64,000 nucleotides of DNA, from positions 744,001 through 808,000 of the forward strand of contig OZ020261.1 in NCBI GenBank assembly GCA_963971285.1, written 5' to 3'. Position 1 is the stretch's first letter. The number at the start of each line of letters is the position of its first letter. Source of the DNA: Astropecten irregularis. Lineage: Eukaryota > Echinodermata > Asteroidea > Paxillosida > Astropectinidae. The notes under the pieces were generated by a model. That model did no database searches, was not told the origin of the DNA, and saw nothing but the letters and a program-made list of their open reading frames with translations. Positions 40,254 through 51,700 of the stretch are shown one piece after another. A program made the position numbers and the translations under genes.

Positions 40254-41149
40254 TAAGGTTGGGCGGTTTTGAAAAAAATAAAAACCGACAAAACCGTGAG
40301 ACCCTGACTCGGTTAAACCGTAAAACCGTAAAAACCGTAGGCTAGTAATAAACAACAAAAATAATAAGCGGGCCTAATAAACGCAAATTCACAGACGCAG
40401 GAACGTTACAACTTGTCTCCAAAGATCACCATGCAAATTACAAAACGATCAAACGAAAATATGAACGAACAAACGAAATAATGAATAAACTTGATAATAT
40501 TAATCCTAATTACCGATATAATTTCAGCGAAAACGCTCGCTGAATTTGACGTACGCTCGCGATCATTTCGACTTCGAGTTCACCAGACCGCGTGGTCAGC
40601 CATTTTGTACACACATAGTCTTGATCCAAAACGTTCGATCGCTGTTCGTAGTGCGCCCTCACACGACTGATTCACACCATCACAATTACCCAATAGGCGT
40701 ACGCACGTAAAAACACACTTCTAAAGTATTGCAAGGACCAAGACAAGTCTATTAATTCCTGGTATTCCGACCGCAACAAACCATGCATCGTGCACAGCAC
40801 TCGGTACATACACCGCGTGGTCGCTGTGTAGTCACCGTGCGATCGAGATGTGTGTGCCGTTGAGTGAGCTCTGTTGCCCGTGTACGCTGTGTTTTTTTAC
40901 GCTGCAGTACCGCGGTGTTTCGGCGCTTTACGACCGAAAAGGTGGCCTTTTCTTTCGCTGTTATCTGTCTATATCTCGGTGCCTTTTGCAGTAATTACAA
41001 AGTTTAGAAAGTAATTACGATTTTCAGCATGATGTATAATAAAATATGTTGCAGACGGTTTTGCGGTTTTCGTAAAATGCCGACCGAAAAAAACCGACAG
41101 AAAAATAAAACCGAGTAAAACCGTAAAACCGGTAAACCGCCCAAGCCTA
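40254..41149. mobile_element. hAT-like non-autonomous element, 896 bp, perfect 8-bp TSD
   Basis: Flanked by agcggtat at 40246-40253 and 41150-41157. Termini are taaggttgggcggtttt and, on the other strand, taggcttgggcggttt. Subterminal regions are packed with aaccgtaaa and aaaaccg motifs in opposite orientation. Eight-base duplications are typical of hAT elements. No transposase; a TA-rich and CpG-bearing interior of no recognised origin. Confidence 0.8.
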
Positions 41150-41275
41150 AGCGGTATCCTCTTTGACTTTGAGTGATCCCCCATGTACCGTTCCCAGGTT
41201 GCAGCATTGTTGCGGAATTGCGTGTATCATTGAAACGATCCCTGGTGTGGTGGTGTGTGCGTGGTTTTCATGGCT

Positions 41276-41437
41276 TCTGACTGCCAAATGAACACAGATA
41301 ATTGACTATTCGGTTCACCACCAACGTAGGGCTGGATAGCTCAGTTGGTAGAGCGCCTGTACGGTATTCAGGAGGTTGCCGGTTCGAATCCCGCTCCAGT
41401 CAATTTTTCTGTTCACTTTTCAATGACTTTAATAAAA
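41276..41437 (+). mobile_element. tRNA-derived SINE, copy 2
   Basis: gggctggatagctcagttgg and ccggttcgaatcccgctcca match the head of the 36340 element, followed by the shared tail gttcacttttcaatgactt. The inverted 5' extension of the 36340 copy is absent here. Confidence 0.75.
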
Positions 41438-42058
41438 ACAGGTTTAACAACCAAACACAGGGAAAAATCCCTTACACGAATTGGCACGAAACGGCCGCAA
41501 GAGGGTGTCACGATCATCTCATTATGTGACGTCATCACACTGACCAAAAATGGAAGTTTTCATGAATGAAACTGACGCGCATGGGCGTACTCAGCGATGC
41601 CCATTCTAACCATAGTTACTTCGACAGACCTCGCCACGATCTTTCGAATGGTACCAAAAACATACAAATTTGTACATTTTTTTTGACCTTTTGACCATTT
41701 TTGGTGGTGTCACCCGACGTGCGAGAACTCACGGACACCGCGTTCTTATTTGAACTTTGGTGAGCTGTATTTTTGTTGTCATTTTACCGCGAAACCGCGC
41801 CACTGTCTGAGTGTGATTGTTGGGTTGTGAATATCATATAACATGTGTTGGGTCTATTGGTTGTGTATGCTGAGAGTGCCACATGATTATGCATAGAATT
41901 GCATGGTCACCCGGAGATGTCGTACGACCTACTGTTGATCGGTGCGTAGTCGTACACCGCGTGTGTTTGCATAGGCACATCGCGTGATGCGTGCTCCGTA
42001 CGTGCCTACAACGGCATTGCGTGCGTGCGTAACGAGTTGGGCCAGCACATGGTTTCCG

Positions 42059-42150
42059 TGACGTCACAAGCACTGCCTTGCGCATTGACCAATCAGCGCG
42101 GCGCTTGTCACACACGGCACTGTTTCCATCAGTGTTACAGTATATATGGG
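42059..42150 (+). promoter_or_regulatory. Candidate RPS19 promoter elements
   Basis: A palindromic CRE-like tgacgtca at 42059-42066 and a CCAAT box within gaccaatcagcgcg (42089-42093) lie about 500 bp upstream of the RPS19 start, in a locally CpG-rich stretch. A second tgacgtca is at 41527-41534. The first non-coding exon and transcription start were not resolved. Confidence 0.4.
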
Positions 42151-42204
42151 AAATTTTTCGCTGTGCCAAATGTCTATGTTTTGTGTATCGCTCGTTTTGT
42201 GTAT

Positions 42205-42318
42205 CGCTTCGCTGACCATGAATATCAAATGAAATTTTTAATGGTGGTTTGTATTATTGGGAAGACATTTTTATGCTAAGCAAATTTTTGTGCTTAGCAG
42301 CCCAATGAAATTGACCCC
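42205..42318. mobile_element. Right half of a ggggccaatttca-type MITE
   Basis: Runs from ctgaccatgaatatcaaatg through tatgctaagcaaatttttgt to caatgaaattgacccc, matching the right half of the element at 48293-48522. The left half is missing. Confidence 0.6.
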
Positions 42319-42582
42319 TAGAACTATGTCTAGTCAAAAACTTGAAAAGACAAAAATAAATGTCAATTGGGGAAGAAATCTGTATTCACAATTATTCTGT
42401 GTGATGAAAATTGATGTTTATGACATAAACCAGACCGTACATCAAGTTAAATGTCTCGCCCAATTTTGAACACTGCGTGCGAAATTCCAAGCCCTGACGA
42501 GGCTCAAACTCAAGGCAATATTCAGTCTGTGAAGTTAGCACTCTGAACTTTGAACTTCGACCTTTGTGTTGAACTTTGACAG

Positions 42583-42757
42583 ATGCCTGGTGGTTGCACA
42601 GTCAAGGACGTTGACCAAGGTGATTTCGTGAAGGCCTTAGCGGCCTTCTTCAAGGCCGGAGGCAAGATGAAGGTACCGGACTGGGTCGACCTGGTCAAGC
42701 TTGGCATCCACAAGGAACTGGCTCCCACTGACCAAGACTGGTTCTACACGAGAGCTG
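42583..42757 (+). CDS. RPS19: RPS19 coding exon 1
   Basis: Encodes [10 protein letters not shown] to WFYTRA. Donor gtaagtat, phase 1. Confidence 0.94.
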
Positions 42758-45579
42758 GTAAGTATAGTTCCTTGTCGATATTATCCGATATATTGCAACT
42801 AAGGGTCTTCACGAAATGGAGGCTCAGGTTCCGGTTCCCTCATCCATATGCTGAAAATATAGGTTGTGGTTTTTTATTGAAGCTGAAGCTCTGTTTTCTT
42901 GTTCAAACTAGAGTATCTACTTCTGTTCCGCAGCCAAAAGCCTCTATTTTAATACCCGTTATTTTAGAATGGATTCACGAAATGATGCTTGAGCCTCCAT
43001 TTCGAAAAGGCCCTATGTATGTAATGTAGTAGTAGGAGGGCTAACTAGTGAGTCTAGTGATTTTAGTTGATTATGAGTTTACAGCAGTTTATTATTTGTG
43101 AGTGTTTGATACAACTTGGAAATATCAAATAACCTGCAATGTTGCATGTATCTTGAATTATCCCTAAGATAAAGCCCCAGGTGTCAGTTGTTACACAGCT
43201 TCCGACTGGCAAAGGAACAAAGATAATTGACAATTTCAGACCGCCAACATACATAGGGCTGGATAGCTCAGTTGGGTGCAAGTATTGCGGAGGTTGCAGG
43301 TTCAAATCCCACTCCAGTCAATTTTCTTTTTGTTCCTCTTTCATCAACAACTTGGAAATGGTTTGATTATGAAATGTCTGCGTTTTTTTTTTCAGCCTCA
43401 ACGGCCCGACACTTGTATTTCCGCGGAGGAGTTGGTGTAAGTGCCATGAGGAAGATATACGGAGGTGAGACAAACTAGTAACACACCCTGGGGCCAATTT
43501 CATAGCCCCCAAAATTTGATAAGCATGAAATTGTCTTAAAAAAAAACACCAAATTACCATGCATTCAGGTCTTAATTTTTAAGGAGAGTGAGAGTGATCC
43601 TCCTTAATGTTATACAGGGAGAGTGAAAAAAAAGACCTCCTTAACAATTTAAAGTGAGCTGCTTTGTTTCAAAACATCACATACATTTTTCCAGCTGCCA
43701 TTTAGGTCTAACCTTTATGGGGGAAAAAAAAGAAGTAGTAATTTTTAAAAATCTTTTTCAAGAGGACAAGCACACTTATGCATCTTTTTCTGACACTGGA
43801 CACATGCAAACACATGGTTTAGCAAGAGCAAATTGCTCTCTTAATTCACTGTTATGAGTAGGCCCTATGTTGATTGAAGAAGTTGGATTTGCAGCTCAAA
43901 CTTGATTTTTGTTAGTGAGAGCAAATCGCTCTCCTAAATTCTCTACGTTGATTTAAGAAGAGCGATGTGCAGCTCTCTTCATTTTTATTAAAATGAAGGC
44001 CTGGTGCATTGCGTATTGCCTGCGATTGTTCTTTGGCTGTTGTTCACTGACCATGAATATCAAATGGAAGTTTTAATGGTGGATTGTTTTATTGAGCAAG
44101 GCATTTTGTGCTAAGCATTTTTGTTGTGCTTAATGAAAGATTGGGTCACAAATCTTAACGGCAGCCACAAGTAACACTCAAGTCTATAGAAATGGTTGCA
44201 AACATTGTCTAGCGGCTGCTATAGGTGTGTGTGTGCCATTTTGCAACCATAGCCAGATATTTAATACACATCCACTGTTTGTGATTCCCTGTAAAACAAA
44301 TTGACAAATAATCATTTCAAAACTTGCCCCATTTATCGGAACTTCTCGTCCAGTATAGGTTTTTCCAACTGTTTTATTGTTAAGATTTGTCAATTTTTCT
44401 GTGAACAGATTTAAATTTCCACACATTGATCTCGTGCTTTTAGCTAGAGTTGTTTACAAATTACCCTCCATCAGCAGGGTCCATTATTTCAACATTGGAG
44501 TCCAGTATGGTATTACGTGCGGCTACTTTCTTGCAATTTATCATATGCTTCTGGTTGTTATTGCAGGTCGCAAGCGTCGGGGTACCAGACCAAGCCATTT
44601 CTGCCAGGGATCCGGCTCAGTTGCCCGCAAAGTTCTGCAAGCTCTGGAAGGTGTCAGCATCGTCAAACAAGAAGGAAACAGGTAAAGCCAAAAAGAAATA
44701 AGTATTGAATTTCCCGTCCACAGAAACTTTCCAGAATCTGCCAATCCAGTCTGTTGCAGTTATGTAAAAACACCAAGGGCCTTTCTCAAAGCTCAGCTCC
44801 GGCTCAGGCTCCATTTTGTGAATCTATTCTGAAATAACGGATATCAAAATAGAGGCTTTTGGCTGCGGATCTGAAGTCGATTCTCTGGTTTGAACAAGAA
44901 AACAGTGCATCAGCTGCAATGAAAAACCAGAACCTATATTTTCACTATATGGATAACAAAGACTAAGCCTAAGTCAGAGCCGGAGCCGAGCTTTGAGAAA
45001 GGCCCCAAGAGACTTAATACATTTCAGTGGCTATCAGAGGATAATTCATTGGCATAAGAACAAAGCTAATCAACAATTTTGGACATCGCCAACATACATT
45101 TAGGGCTGGCTAGCTCAGTTGGTACTTTGGTAGAGCACTGATACATTATTCTTGGGGTTGCAGGTTCAAATCCTGCTCAAGTAAATTTGTCTTTGTTCAC
45201 TTTTCAAATTTAATTATTCTGGCAGTTTTGAGGTTTATTTCTTTCTTCATTCAAAGTATTCATTGTCTTCATTACCTTCATCTTTCTTATTTTATTACAA
45301 ACTGTCTTGTTTATTTTTGCTTGGAGTTAGGAGGGCCTAACGCGTTCTGATCCTAGCAGCAAAGATCCTGCTAGGATGGAAACATCAGGCCCTCCTAACT
45401 CCAAGTATTTTATGAATTTCAGGTTATTATTTTGGCTGATGAGCAGTTTGCAGCAGTTTCTTACTTGTATTGTTTTGTTTTTCTGCAGCGGACGTCGTCT
45501 TACCAGCCAAGGAATCCGTGACATGGACAGAATCGCTGCTCAAGTCCAAACCAAAGCCAAGGGGAACGCTACAGAATAG
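42583..45579 (+). CDS. RPS19: 40S ribosomal protein S19 (eS19), four coding exons
   Basis: join(42583-42757, 43396-43464, 44567-44681, 45489-45579): 450 nt, 149 aa, near the 145 aa I recall for human RPS19. Phases are 1, 1 and 2, and all junctions are GT-AG. Family landmarks: [103 protein letters not shown]. eS19 is a small-subunit protein of the 40S head needed for 18S rRNA maturation. A cag directly before the ATG (ttgaactttgacag) suggests the coding start opens an exon after a non-coding first exon, as in other animals. All three introns are filled with MITE and SINE copies. Poly(A) signal aataaa at 45671. Confidence 0.95.
42802..43014. mobile_element. Palindromic MITE, aaggcc/ggctc family, copy 2
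   Basis: In RPS19 intron 1. Shares catccatatgctgaaaatat, ttgaagctgaagctctgttt and agccaaaagcctctatttt with the 47450 copy. The terminal ccatttcgaaaaggcc is kept at the right; the left end is shortened. Confidence 0.65.
43196..43345 (+). mobile_element. tRNA-derived SINE, copy 3 (deleted head)
   Basis: gggctggatagctcagttgg is followed directly by gtgcaagtattgcggaggtt, so about 12 bases of the anticodon region are missing. B box ggttcaaatcc is intact. In RPS19 intron 1, ending about 50 bp before coding exon 2. Confidence 0.7.
43396..43464 (+). CDS. RPS19: RPS19 coding exon 2
   Basis: Encodes [20 protein letters not shown] and IYG. Acceptor tttttttttcag, donor gtgagaca, phases 1 and 1. Confidence 0.94.
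43491..44150. mobile_element. ggggccaatttca-type MITE split by inserted sequence
   Basis: Left half at 43491-43560 (ggggccaatttcatagccc, agcatgaaattgtctt) and right half at about 44030-44150 (tgaccatgaatatcaaatgg, ttgtgctaagcatttttgtt). The sequence between them carries agagcaaattgctctc-type motifs (43826, 43918). In RPS19 intron 2. Confidence 0.55.
44567..44681 (+). CDS. RPS19: RPS19 coding exon 3
   Basis: Encodes [20 protein letters not shown] and [18 protein letters not shown]. Acceptor ggttgttattgcag, donor gtaaagcc, phases 1 and 2. Confidence 0.94.
44774..45006. mobile_element. Palindromic MITE, aaggcc/ggctc family, copy 3
   Basis: Ends gggcctttctcaaagctcag and gagctttgagaaaggcccc form good inverted repeats. 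The interior matches the other copies (atcaaaatagaggcttttgg, gattctctggtttgaac). In RPS19 intron 3. Confidence 0.75.
45050..45210 (+). mobile_element. tRNA-derived SINE, copy 4
   Basis: gggctggctagctcagttgg, an internal tactttgg duplication next to ttggtagagc, B box ggttcaaatcc and tail ttgtctttgttcacttttca. In RPS19 intron 3. Confidence 0.7.
45320..45405. mobile_element. Small TIR element, taggagggcct family, copy 2 (86 bp)
   Basis: Perfect 19-bp terminal inverted repeats: cttggagttaggagggcct at 45320-45338 and its complement at 45387-45405. The inner gatcctagcag and ctgctaggat also pair, so the whole element is one hairpin. In RPS19 intron 3, about 80 bp before the last exon. Confidence 0.8.
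45489..45579 (+). CDS. RPS19: RPS19 coding exon 4 (terminal)
   Basis: Encodes [20 protein letters not shown] and [12 protein letters not shown] stop at 45577-45579. Acceptor gtttttctgcag. Confidence 0.94.
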
Positions 45580-45670
45580 CTTGTCAGGGTCATGACCTCA
45601 GTAAATAGCGCCCTCTTGTGATGTTACAAAACTATATCCATACTAGTACCCTCTAGTCTCCTATGGTTTC

Positions 45671-45676
45671 AATAAA
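45671..45676 (+). terminator. RPS19: RPS19 polyadenylation signal
   Basis: aataaa 92 bp after the stop codon, with a second aataaa near 45697. Confidence 0.6.
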
Positions 45677-45699
45677 CACTGCTCAATAGCGACACCAAT

Positions 45700-47449
45700 A
45701 AACCCATCCACTGGTTACCGCTGTCAGGAGTACCAGCTAGTGTCCAATGGCCTTTGTTACTCTTGTTACCATGGAGAGACTGATAAAATACTAGTCACTC
45801 GACAAATGGAACATTTTTTTTTACCCTTTCGACTTCAATAAGCCAACGTCGAAATGACACCTTCAAAACGGTTCTTTTAAGAGATAAAATATTTCAATTT
45901 TTTGTTCATAAATAAGTTTTTCTCCATGACAACCGATGGATCGGTCATCAAAATGTTTCCAGTAGGCTTTGGAAGAAATATACTGAATAAAACAGAACAT
46001 GTCATGATTCAGATATAAAAACCAGATGTCAATTGTTGATTTATTTCATGTTGTGGTTTCTAATTTGGTTTTTGTTCGTAAGACAATTGCAAATGTAATG
46101 GCGAGTACATTGCTGTCTTCATTGTATGCACATGTTCATAATTTCAATTCTTTCAATTATAAATGTATTGCACACAAGACACGGTGCAAGCCCTTGCAAT
46201 GTAATCTCAAGCCAGAATAGTCTGGTTTATTGATGGCATTTGCACCCATTCTGAACAATGTAATAGTGCTGAACTTCTCATGTGAAAGTGCTATTTGCAA
46301 TAGACGCTATACAGTGTATTTTGTGGATATTTTCTTTTGTCCATTGCAGTAGTGTTGTACTGGCCAAAAATGAACATGATGAAATGACTTCATGAAATGT
46401 ATGCATGATGTATTAAAAGATGTTCTCAAATTCACCATACCACTATTACACTTAAGTGGCAAATTGTTGGCATTGATAATGCTGAGTGCAACCCATGTAT
46501 TATAGGTACTGTACATGTACCTTGGAAGCTAAAAAAAAAAGATTCTGCCAGGATTTCACATAATTATTCCGAACTTGAAATACTGAAAGCAGTTCTGATA
46601 TTCCAAGTGAAAATTCCAAGAATTAGACACTAAACTAAACAAAATAACTTGGAACGACAATATAATTTTCAAAATGTTGAATTACTTTATTGCATCAAGT
46701 TCATTCAATTTATTACAAATTCAAAAAAGTTTCACTAGCAGAAAATCAACACATTATACACAAAAGTTCATGAAAATGGCATTTGCAACAAACTATTACA
46801 TTTCTGTACAACAATACATGTACAATGTACATCCAACCACGGATATTACTGTTTTTTTTTATATCAGCTGTCATGTTTGTACTTCAACAAATTTTAAGCT
46901 TTATGAATTTGTACCAAGTAAACTGACATATCACATTAAGTACATAAATAGCTAAAACAAGCAATTTAAAAATTACAATTAAAAATACTCAACATTGTAT
47001 TAACCCTTCAAACGCATAATTTTTTTTTTTATAGAAACTTGAAATTGTAAAAAAATTTAGTCATCAGCTGATCGATATGGGAGGAATTTCATTGCAATAA
47101 CTCAACAACACAAAATAGCATGACATTTTGGTGAAATTGGTCATAATTTGAATTTACCCGTATAAAATCATCACAATAGTTTGTTTGTCTCCTGAATTTT
47201 AATGGAAGACCGTCGGTTTATAAAAACTGGATTTGGTTTCTCTCTGAGTTCAGGAATTTCAGTACACTTTAGGGAATGGTACTTTGCTATTAAATAGGAT
47301 ACTACATTTGAAATGGAAATAATGGGTTAACTTGGGTCAAATTTCTAAGGGGCACACATGAGGCACTGGAGACAGTAAACCAACATCAGAAAAGCAATTC
47401 TTAAAAATCTTAAATTAAAACTTAGGGGGTTGGGGTTTTTGGGCCTTTT
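45700..47449. other. AT-rich intergenic DNA between RPS19 and the Cut8-like gene
   Basis: No gene seen on either strand; short open frames at 46026-46955 show no domain. Confidence 0.5.
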
Positions 47450-47661
47450 TCAAACCTTTTCCGGCTCAGGCTCCAGCTTCGTCTCCGTCATCCATATGCT
47501 GAAAAAATAGGTTGTGGTTTTTCACTGAAGCTGAAGCTCGGTTTTCTTTTTCAAACCAGAGAATCTACTTCCGAACCGCAACCAAAAGCCTCTATTTCGA
47601 TACCCGTAATGGATTTACAAAATGAAGCCAGAGCCGGAGCTGATGCTTGGAAAAGGTCCTT
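47450..47661. mobile_element. Palindromic MITE, aaggcc/ggctc family, copy 4
   Basis: Ends gggcctttttcaaacctttt and ggagctgatgcttggaaaag; the interior has catccatatgctgaaaaaat, tgaagctgaagctcggtttt and aaaagcctctatttcgatac. Intergenic copy. Confidence 0.7.
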
Positions 47662-48292
47662 GGTCTGTAAAAATGAGTAACAGTAATCTGCACTGATGTT
47701 GCCAGTAATGGATTACCCCTATGTTAGGCAAAATTTCCAACCATTTCCAACATGCAATTTTTGCACTGGAACCATTGTAACTGCATAAAGGGATCCCAAT
47801 GTGAAGCGTTCATAGAAAGGATCTGAGCACTTCCGCATTTGGTTTGTGTACATTTTACACAGTGCAATTTCAGTCTGCTAGAGTGAAGCACATGAACTCG
47901 TACCTGAGCTGAGAGTGTGATATTCGCAAATTGAATACAGGCCGTACTGTGTTGAGTGGCTGCAACGGCGCGACCCAAATCACAGCACAGATTAGATGTG
48001 GACATGCGCAGACATGCTTATGTGAAATCCCTTTAAAGTCAATGCAGTAAAACTAGTACTACATTCTTGTGAGTATTACAAGTGGGGAACACTGGCATAT
48101 CTGGCAATGTTTTTACATGTACATGTATTTTCATGCATGTTACTTTCATGAACAGTTTGTGGTTGTCATGTTTGTGAACGCAAGGAAAGAAATGACATTT
48201 CCTCGTTTTGAAATTTGGTTAGCTTTGTGTATTCAAACTGACTGCTGCTACCAAGGCACACTGGTGTAAATTTAACATTTTGTAAGATATTA

Positions 48293-48522
48293 GGGGCCAA
48301 TTTCATGGCCCTGCTTAGCACGAAATTTGCTAACAATGAAATTTGTGTCTAATAATAAAAACCAAATGTCCACGTTGTGTATCAGTAGTGATTGTCCTTT
48401 GGCTGTTGAGCACTGACCATAAATTTCAAATGGAATGTTTAACGTTGGTTTATTTCATTGAAAAAGACATTTTGTGCTAAGCAAGTTTTTTTTGTGCTTA
48501 ACAGTTCCATGAAATTGGCCCC
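48293..48522. mobile_element. Complete ggggccaatttcatgg MITE, 230 bp
   Basis: Perfect 16-bp terminal inverted repeats, ggggccaatttcatgg at 48293 and its complement ending at 48522, followed by pairing gcttagcac/gtgctaagc blocks. It lies 142 bp beyond the stop of the minus-strand Cut8-like gene and contains a minus-strand aataaa (48449-48454) that could serve as that gene's poly(A) signal. Confidence 0.8.
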
Positions 48523-48663
48523 AGGTTATTGCTGGATGTTGCCATTTCGATGTTGCCACTATTTTTAGCAGCAGTGTAAAGTGCTACGTGCCTGAAAGCA
48601 TCAGTATCCATGGCAACTGGCAAAGTTTGGTTTATCAGATAAATATTTACATTACTTCTGTTG

Positions 48664-48739
48664 TCACACTTCGGAGAGGGTGTTTAGGATATCAAGGCAT
48701 GGCTGCATCATTGAATTTAGGCGATAAGCTTTGACGAGT
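48664..48739 (-). CDS. Cut8-like exon 7 (terminal)
   Basis: Encodes LVKAYRLNSMMQPCLDILNT and LSEV, then TGA at 48664-48666. Acceptor tttttttttgccaacag. Confidence 0.7.
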
Positions 48740-51700
48740 CTGTTGGCAAAAAAAAAAAAACAGAAGAAATAAATGGCCTAGCTCTATGAGTTTTCACTTA
48801 ATACAGCAGAAAAGGCAGCTAGTTTCCAAGACAATGACCAGGGGCATCAAGGCAATGACCAGGGCCCTAAGGCAATGACCAGGGGCATCAAGGCAATGAC
48901 CAGGGGCATCTAGGCAATGACCAGGGACACCAGGGCAATGGCCAGGGGCACCAAGGCAATGACCAGGGGCACCAAGGCAATGCACGAAGGCAATGACCAC
49001 GGGCACCAAGACAATGACCAGCGACACCAGGTTAATGACCAGGGGTATCTAGTAAATCACCAGGGGTTGATTTCACCAAACTCATTGTAACTTTACTATT
49101 AATCGTAGGACTTCGCATTGCAGCCCCACGTCAGATACGATCCTCCGTAACTCGAGTTATGATCAATCATAGGGCTTCGTAAAAACCACCCCAGGAGTAA
49201 CAATCCCAGACAAAAAAGCACAGTTGGGGGATTCGAACCTGATCCCAATACCATACTCAAAGCACAAATAAAAAAGAGGCAGAATACACAAACTTAAAGC
49301 ACAAAACTCTACATACCTTGGTCTATTGTCAGCCAACCATTCTTTGCCTTGATCGCAGGACCTCAACGCTTTGCTGCAGAACACCACAAGACTCCGAAGG
49401 CACTGACCACGAATCTTATTATGCGACGGATTTTCCCATCTAAATTAAAATAAAAAGGACAAACAAAGTTTCTTATTGAGATCAGTAGACGTAACTCTGA
49501 TCACTATGGCAAAATATCGATTTCAATTTTTGCTTCTAAGCACCCAGTTTGAATTTTTCTGTGCAATTTCCATTTAAGGACACTAGTAATGGTTAAGAAA
49601 TGGAGAAAGCATACTTAATTAGGCGCTTAATGCTTGCAAATGACTGGATTAACATTGCAAATGAAGGTGTTCATGTAAATAAACAGTCTGCATTTTGTGG
49701 TAACTCGTTAGATTAAAGTTTTGCGCTTAGGCAAATTATGATGCCATAGTTAGCACCAAAAGCTATCTTTAATACTTTCAAGCTCGGTATCAGGAGGGCC
49801 TGACATTCTGATCCTAGTCCTGATCTTCCTCAATGGCTGCTTAGAGTTATAAGGGCCTGACATTCCGATCCTAACAGGATCCTTTCTCAAAGGCTAAATG
49901 ACAAGAGGACAAGAACATCTAATATTGACACATGAATTTTCTTTTATAAATCTACAAATCTGCAAAACAATTCCCCAGATTGGTAGACTTGTACAAGTTT
50001 CCATTCACACAAAAAGCCACAATATGTGTACACGTACGGTCCTATTTCAATAGCACTGAGAGCATGGCTAGGTTGACAAATTGCTGTGTTGAGTTGAAAC
50101 GAGTCTGGTACCCAGACTCAAGCAATTTACATTTTGACCAATTAGTAAAAGGCACCAGTGACAATGACTTAGGTCATGTTACGTCTCATATGTTTGTTAG
50201 GGACACTCACATTGGTAGATAGTTGACTAGTTGCCATGCCAACAGGACGTAGTTCACTAGACTTGCCCAAGCCTGGCAGCTGACGAGATGTCTCCCTTGC
50301 TGTATGCAGTATTTCTGGTGAAGAATATGATGCAAGGGATAACAAAAATGTCATCTTGCGACTGTGCAAGTTTAACAGGCAACTTGGAGGCAACTACACC
50401 ACATGAAGCAGGATCTCACTTACAAATTGCATTTTGCAATTGCAAATTGCATTATGTTACAAGGGCTTTGATCCGACTACAATTTAGGCCTACATGTACA
50501 TCAAGCACACATCATTCAGATTTTTGAGAGTTCCAAAAGAGTTCCATCTAGCCAAGATATAATGTGTATGATCGGTGTTGTTCTGCTATTAAAACTTGGG
50601 ATAATGTGGCCTAGTGGTCTGGTGTGCCGTACTCAAGGTCTTGTGGGTAATCTACAGATTGTGAGTTTGAATCAGCCATGGGCTTGCGATGCTCGAGACC
50701 TTGGGTAAGACGATTGGTCACATATTGTTCCTCTTCACCAAGGAGTAAATGGTATCTGTGAGGGTAGAGATGGCTTTGTGCTTGATGAGCATTTGTGAGC
50801 TTTACAGCAGACGGGGCTGCATACTCCCCAGGCAGTTGAGATGGTTTCAGGAATAGCCTGATGACCAGGATAATAGTAATGTGTGCCGTGAGCATCAAAA
50901 GATGGAACATGCACTTTGAAATGGATGAATTGTATGTCACTTTATAAAAACAAAGATCCCTTACCTTAAATTCTAAGAGATGAACTTTGACCTGTCTATA
51001 ACTCAAGGCGCCACGAGTTGAGGCTAGTCTGGTACGTGGAAGGGCACGGAAGATGTTGTGTAGGAGTTCTGACAAACGCTCCTGACAATGGGTTAAATCG
51101 GGCTCAGGTAATAATTCCAGTACTTCCTGTATAGGGAATAAAAGAAACACTGGGTTAAAATGGGTGACTCGGCTAAATGAAATGGGAAAAATGGGATTGG
51201 AAAACAAGAGCATACTTTTATACTTTATACAGTGGAACGCCACTATAACAAACACCGCTATACTGAACATTTGGCTATACCGAACATCATCCTTGGCACC
51301 CAATTTTCATGTAGAATGTTGGGCCTGCTGAACATTGTTCACTATAATGAACGACCACTATAATTAACAATTTCTGCGCATCCCGGCGTGTTTGTTATAA
51401 TGACATTCCACTGTAGCTTGTAAATGACAATTTGTGGAATGGGTATAAACAAAAACTGGATTAAAATAGGCTCAGCTAGGATAATACTGGGTTTAAACGG
51501 GCTATGGTGCAATGTGGCAGTGCTCAGTCAATAGCAAATGACAAATGCTACTGGGTTGCATTGGGTGCCAATGGGTGTTGACTTACTTGATGCATGTCGG
51601 GGTATTTCTCCACAAGTCTCTCCACCACCTCAACCAGCTGCTCATTGGACAAGCTAGCAAGCTGTTGTCCTAGCGATGCCTTGTCACCTAGCAACAGCAT

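Noticed and set aside
50611..51303. 230-residue minus-strand open frame as a single exon
   Set aside because: Only 50965-51126 is supported, by splice sites and motifs; the rest is intron, including part of a pogo-like MITE.
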